A stretch of 38,400 nucleotides of DNA from Patescibacteria group bacterium (GTDB lineage: Bacteria; Patescibacteriota; Microgenomatia; Woykebacterales; RBG-16-39-9b), in NCBI GenBank assembly GCA_025449635.1, contig JANWIZ010000044.1:1-38400 (forward strand), read 5' to 3'. The position numbers and the translations under genes are program-made. Positions 37,403-38,400 of the stretch are shown here, piece by piece (position 1 is the first letter of the stretch; every line of letters starts with the position of its first letter). The notes below the pieces were generated by a model. That model had not been told where the DNA came from. It ran no database searches and saw only the letters and a list, made by a program, of their open reading frames with translations.

Positions 37403-38400
37403 ATGTATAACAACACCAGAAACTCTGGCTTTAAACGTCGTGGCAACGCTAATCGAAATCGATTTGGTCGTTCTTTTAACAAGTTTCCAAGTCGAGGTTT
37501 CTCTAATTCTAATCAGAATACTACTAGCCGGTATGGTCCGTCTAATCCTAAAGGTAGACTTGGAACAGGAGATCTCAGCATCTTTATTAAAAAAGCTGCA
37601 CAAATTACTACTGAGGAATCTTACAAGCCTCACAACAGTTTTGCAGATTTTCGAATTAACGATTCTCTAAAAAGAAATATTATTAAGCGGGGTTACAGTC
37701 ACCCTACTCCGATTCAAGATAAAGCAATCCAACCAATACTTGATGGTAAGGATATTATTGGTTTAGCCAATACTGGAACTGGAAAGACTGCTGCTTTTTT
37801 GATTCCTTTGATTGACAAAATTGTGAAGGATCGCAATCAACGAGTGTTAGTTTTGACTCCGACTAGAGAGTTGGCTGGTCAGATCAACACCGAGCTTAAG
37901 GAATTTTCATTTGGAATGAACATTTATTCTTCTTTGGTTATTGGTGGGGCTAATCTTCACCGCCAAATCGGAGATTTAAAACGCCGACCAAACGTCGTCA
38001 TTGGAACACCAGGAAGGATTAAGGATCTAATTCAAAGAAAGGCACTTTTTCTTAGTGACTACAAAAACTTCGTTCTTGATGAAGTCGATCTGATGGTCGA
38101 TATTGGCTTTATTGCGGATGTAAAATACTTTATTTCCCTATTGCCAACGCAACGACAATCTTTATTCTTTTCCGCAACCATCCCACCAAAAGTGCAGGAG
38201 CTTTTACAAGCTTTTGTAAAGGACGCTATTACTGTTTCTGTTCAGACCCAACCAACTAGTGAAAATGTTGACCAAGATGTCGTCAAAGTCGTTGACCGAA
38301 GTAAAAAAGTCGATCAGCTTCATGATTTACTAAATCAAGATCACTTTAACAAAGTCATGATTTTTGGTCGAACTAAACACGGTATTGAAAAGTTAAATAA
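37403..38400 (+). CDS. DEAD-box ATP-dependent RNA helicase (partial, runs off the window; absent from ORF track)
   Basis: Hand translation from ATG 37403: MYNNTRNSGFKRRGNANRNRFGRSF...PTPIQDKAI...ANTGTGKTAAF...LTPTRELAGQ...GTPGRI...LDEVDLM...FSATIP. Confidence 0.95.
   Translation, partial: MYNNTRNSGFKRRGNANRNRFGRSFNKFPSRGFSNSNQNTTSRYGPSNPKGRLGTGDLSIFIKKAAQITTEESYKPHNSFADFRINDSLKRNIIKRGYSHPTPIQDKAIQPILDGKDIIGLANTGTGKTAAFLIPLIDKIVKDRNQRVLVLTPTRELAGQINTELKEFSFGMNIYSSLVIGGANLHRQIGDLKRRPNVVIGTPGRIKDLIQRKALFLSDYKNFVLDEVDLMVDIGFIADVKYFISLLPTQRQSLFFSATIPPKVQELLQAFVKDAITVSVQTQPTSENVDQDVVKVVDRSKKVDQLHDLLNQDHFNKVMIFGRTKHGIEKLN

Noticed and set aside
37370-37633. 87-aa minus ORF and 76-aa + ORF (37440-37670)
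   Set aside because: Both overlap the 5' part of the DEAD-box helicase gene in other frames; the helicase frame is clearly the coding one
1-38400. TGA recoded as Gly (code 25 as in Gracilibacteria/Absconditabacteria)
   Set aside because: Genes end sensibly at TGA (e.g. the 31099 gene) and long conserved ORFs contain no in-frame TGA

Overview
AT-rich, gene-dense bacterial chromosome segment. The protein repertoire and small, tightly packed genes look like a Patescibacteria/CPR (Microgenomates-like) genome; this taxonomic guess is inferred from protein character only. Content is mostly housekeeping: rpsF-ssb-rpsR, ychF, rpmE-prfA-prmC, hisS, dnaB, efp, pepA, M24 peptidase, lgt, rluD, one tRNA-Leu(CAA), a CPA2 antiporter, a P-type cation ATPase, and HtrA and CtpA proteases. 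There are also several conserved-hypothetical membrane or envelope proteins. I see no integrase, transposase, CRISPR array, rRNA or prophage. A DEAD-box helicase gene runs off the right edge and is missing from the supplied ORF track. The most interesting signals are: (1) a good sigma70-type promoter in the 4.86-5.09 kb gap driving no ORF but followed by structured sequence ending in a C(UUCG)G hairpin, a candidate small RNA; (2) many -10 boxes placed so that the transcript would start at or within a few nt of the ATG (leaderless genes); (3) a long DEAD-box helicase leader with a mini-ORF ending at a hairpin; (4) a translationally coupled ASKHA/MutL-like plus barrel-sandwich-like pair; (5) a two-TM, zinc-ribbon protein with two AT-hooks from an exact 18-bp/54-bp-period duplication; (6) an MFS gene that appears to lack a conventional start codon; (7) trimmed RF1 N-terminus and PrmC C-terminus.
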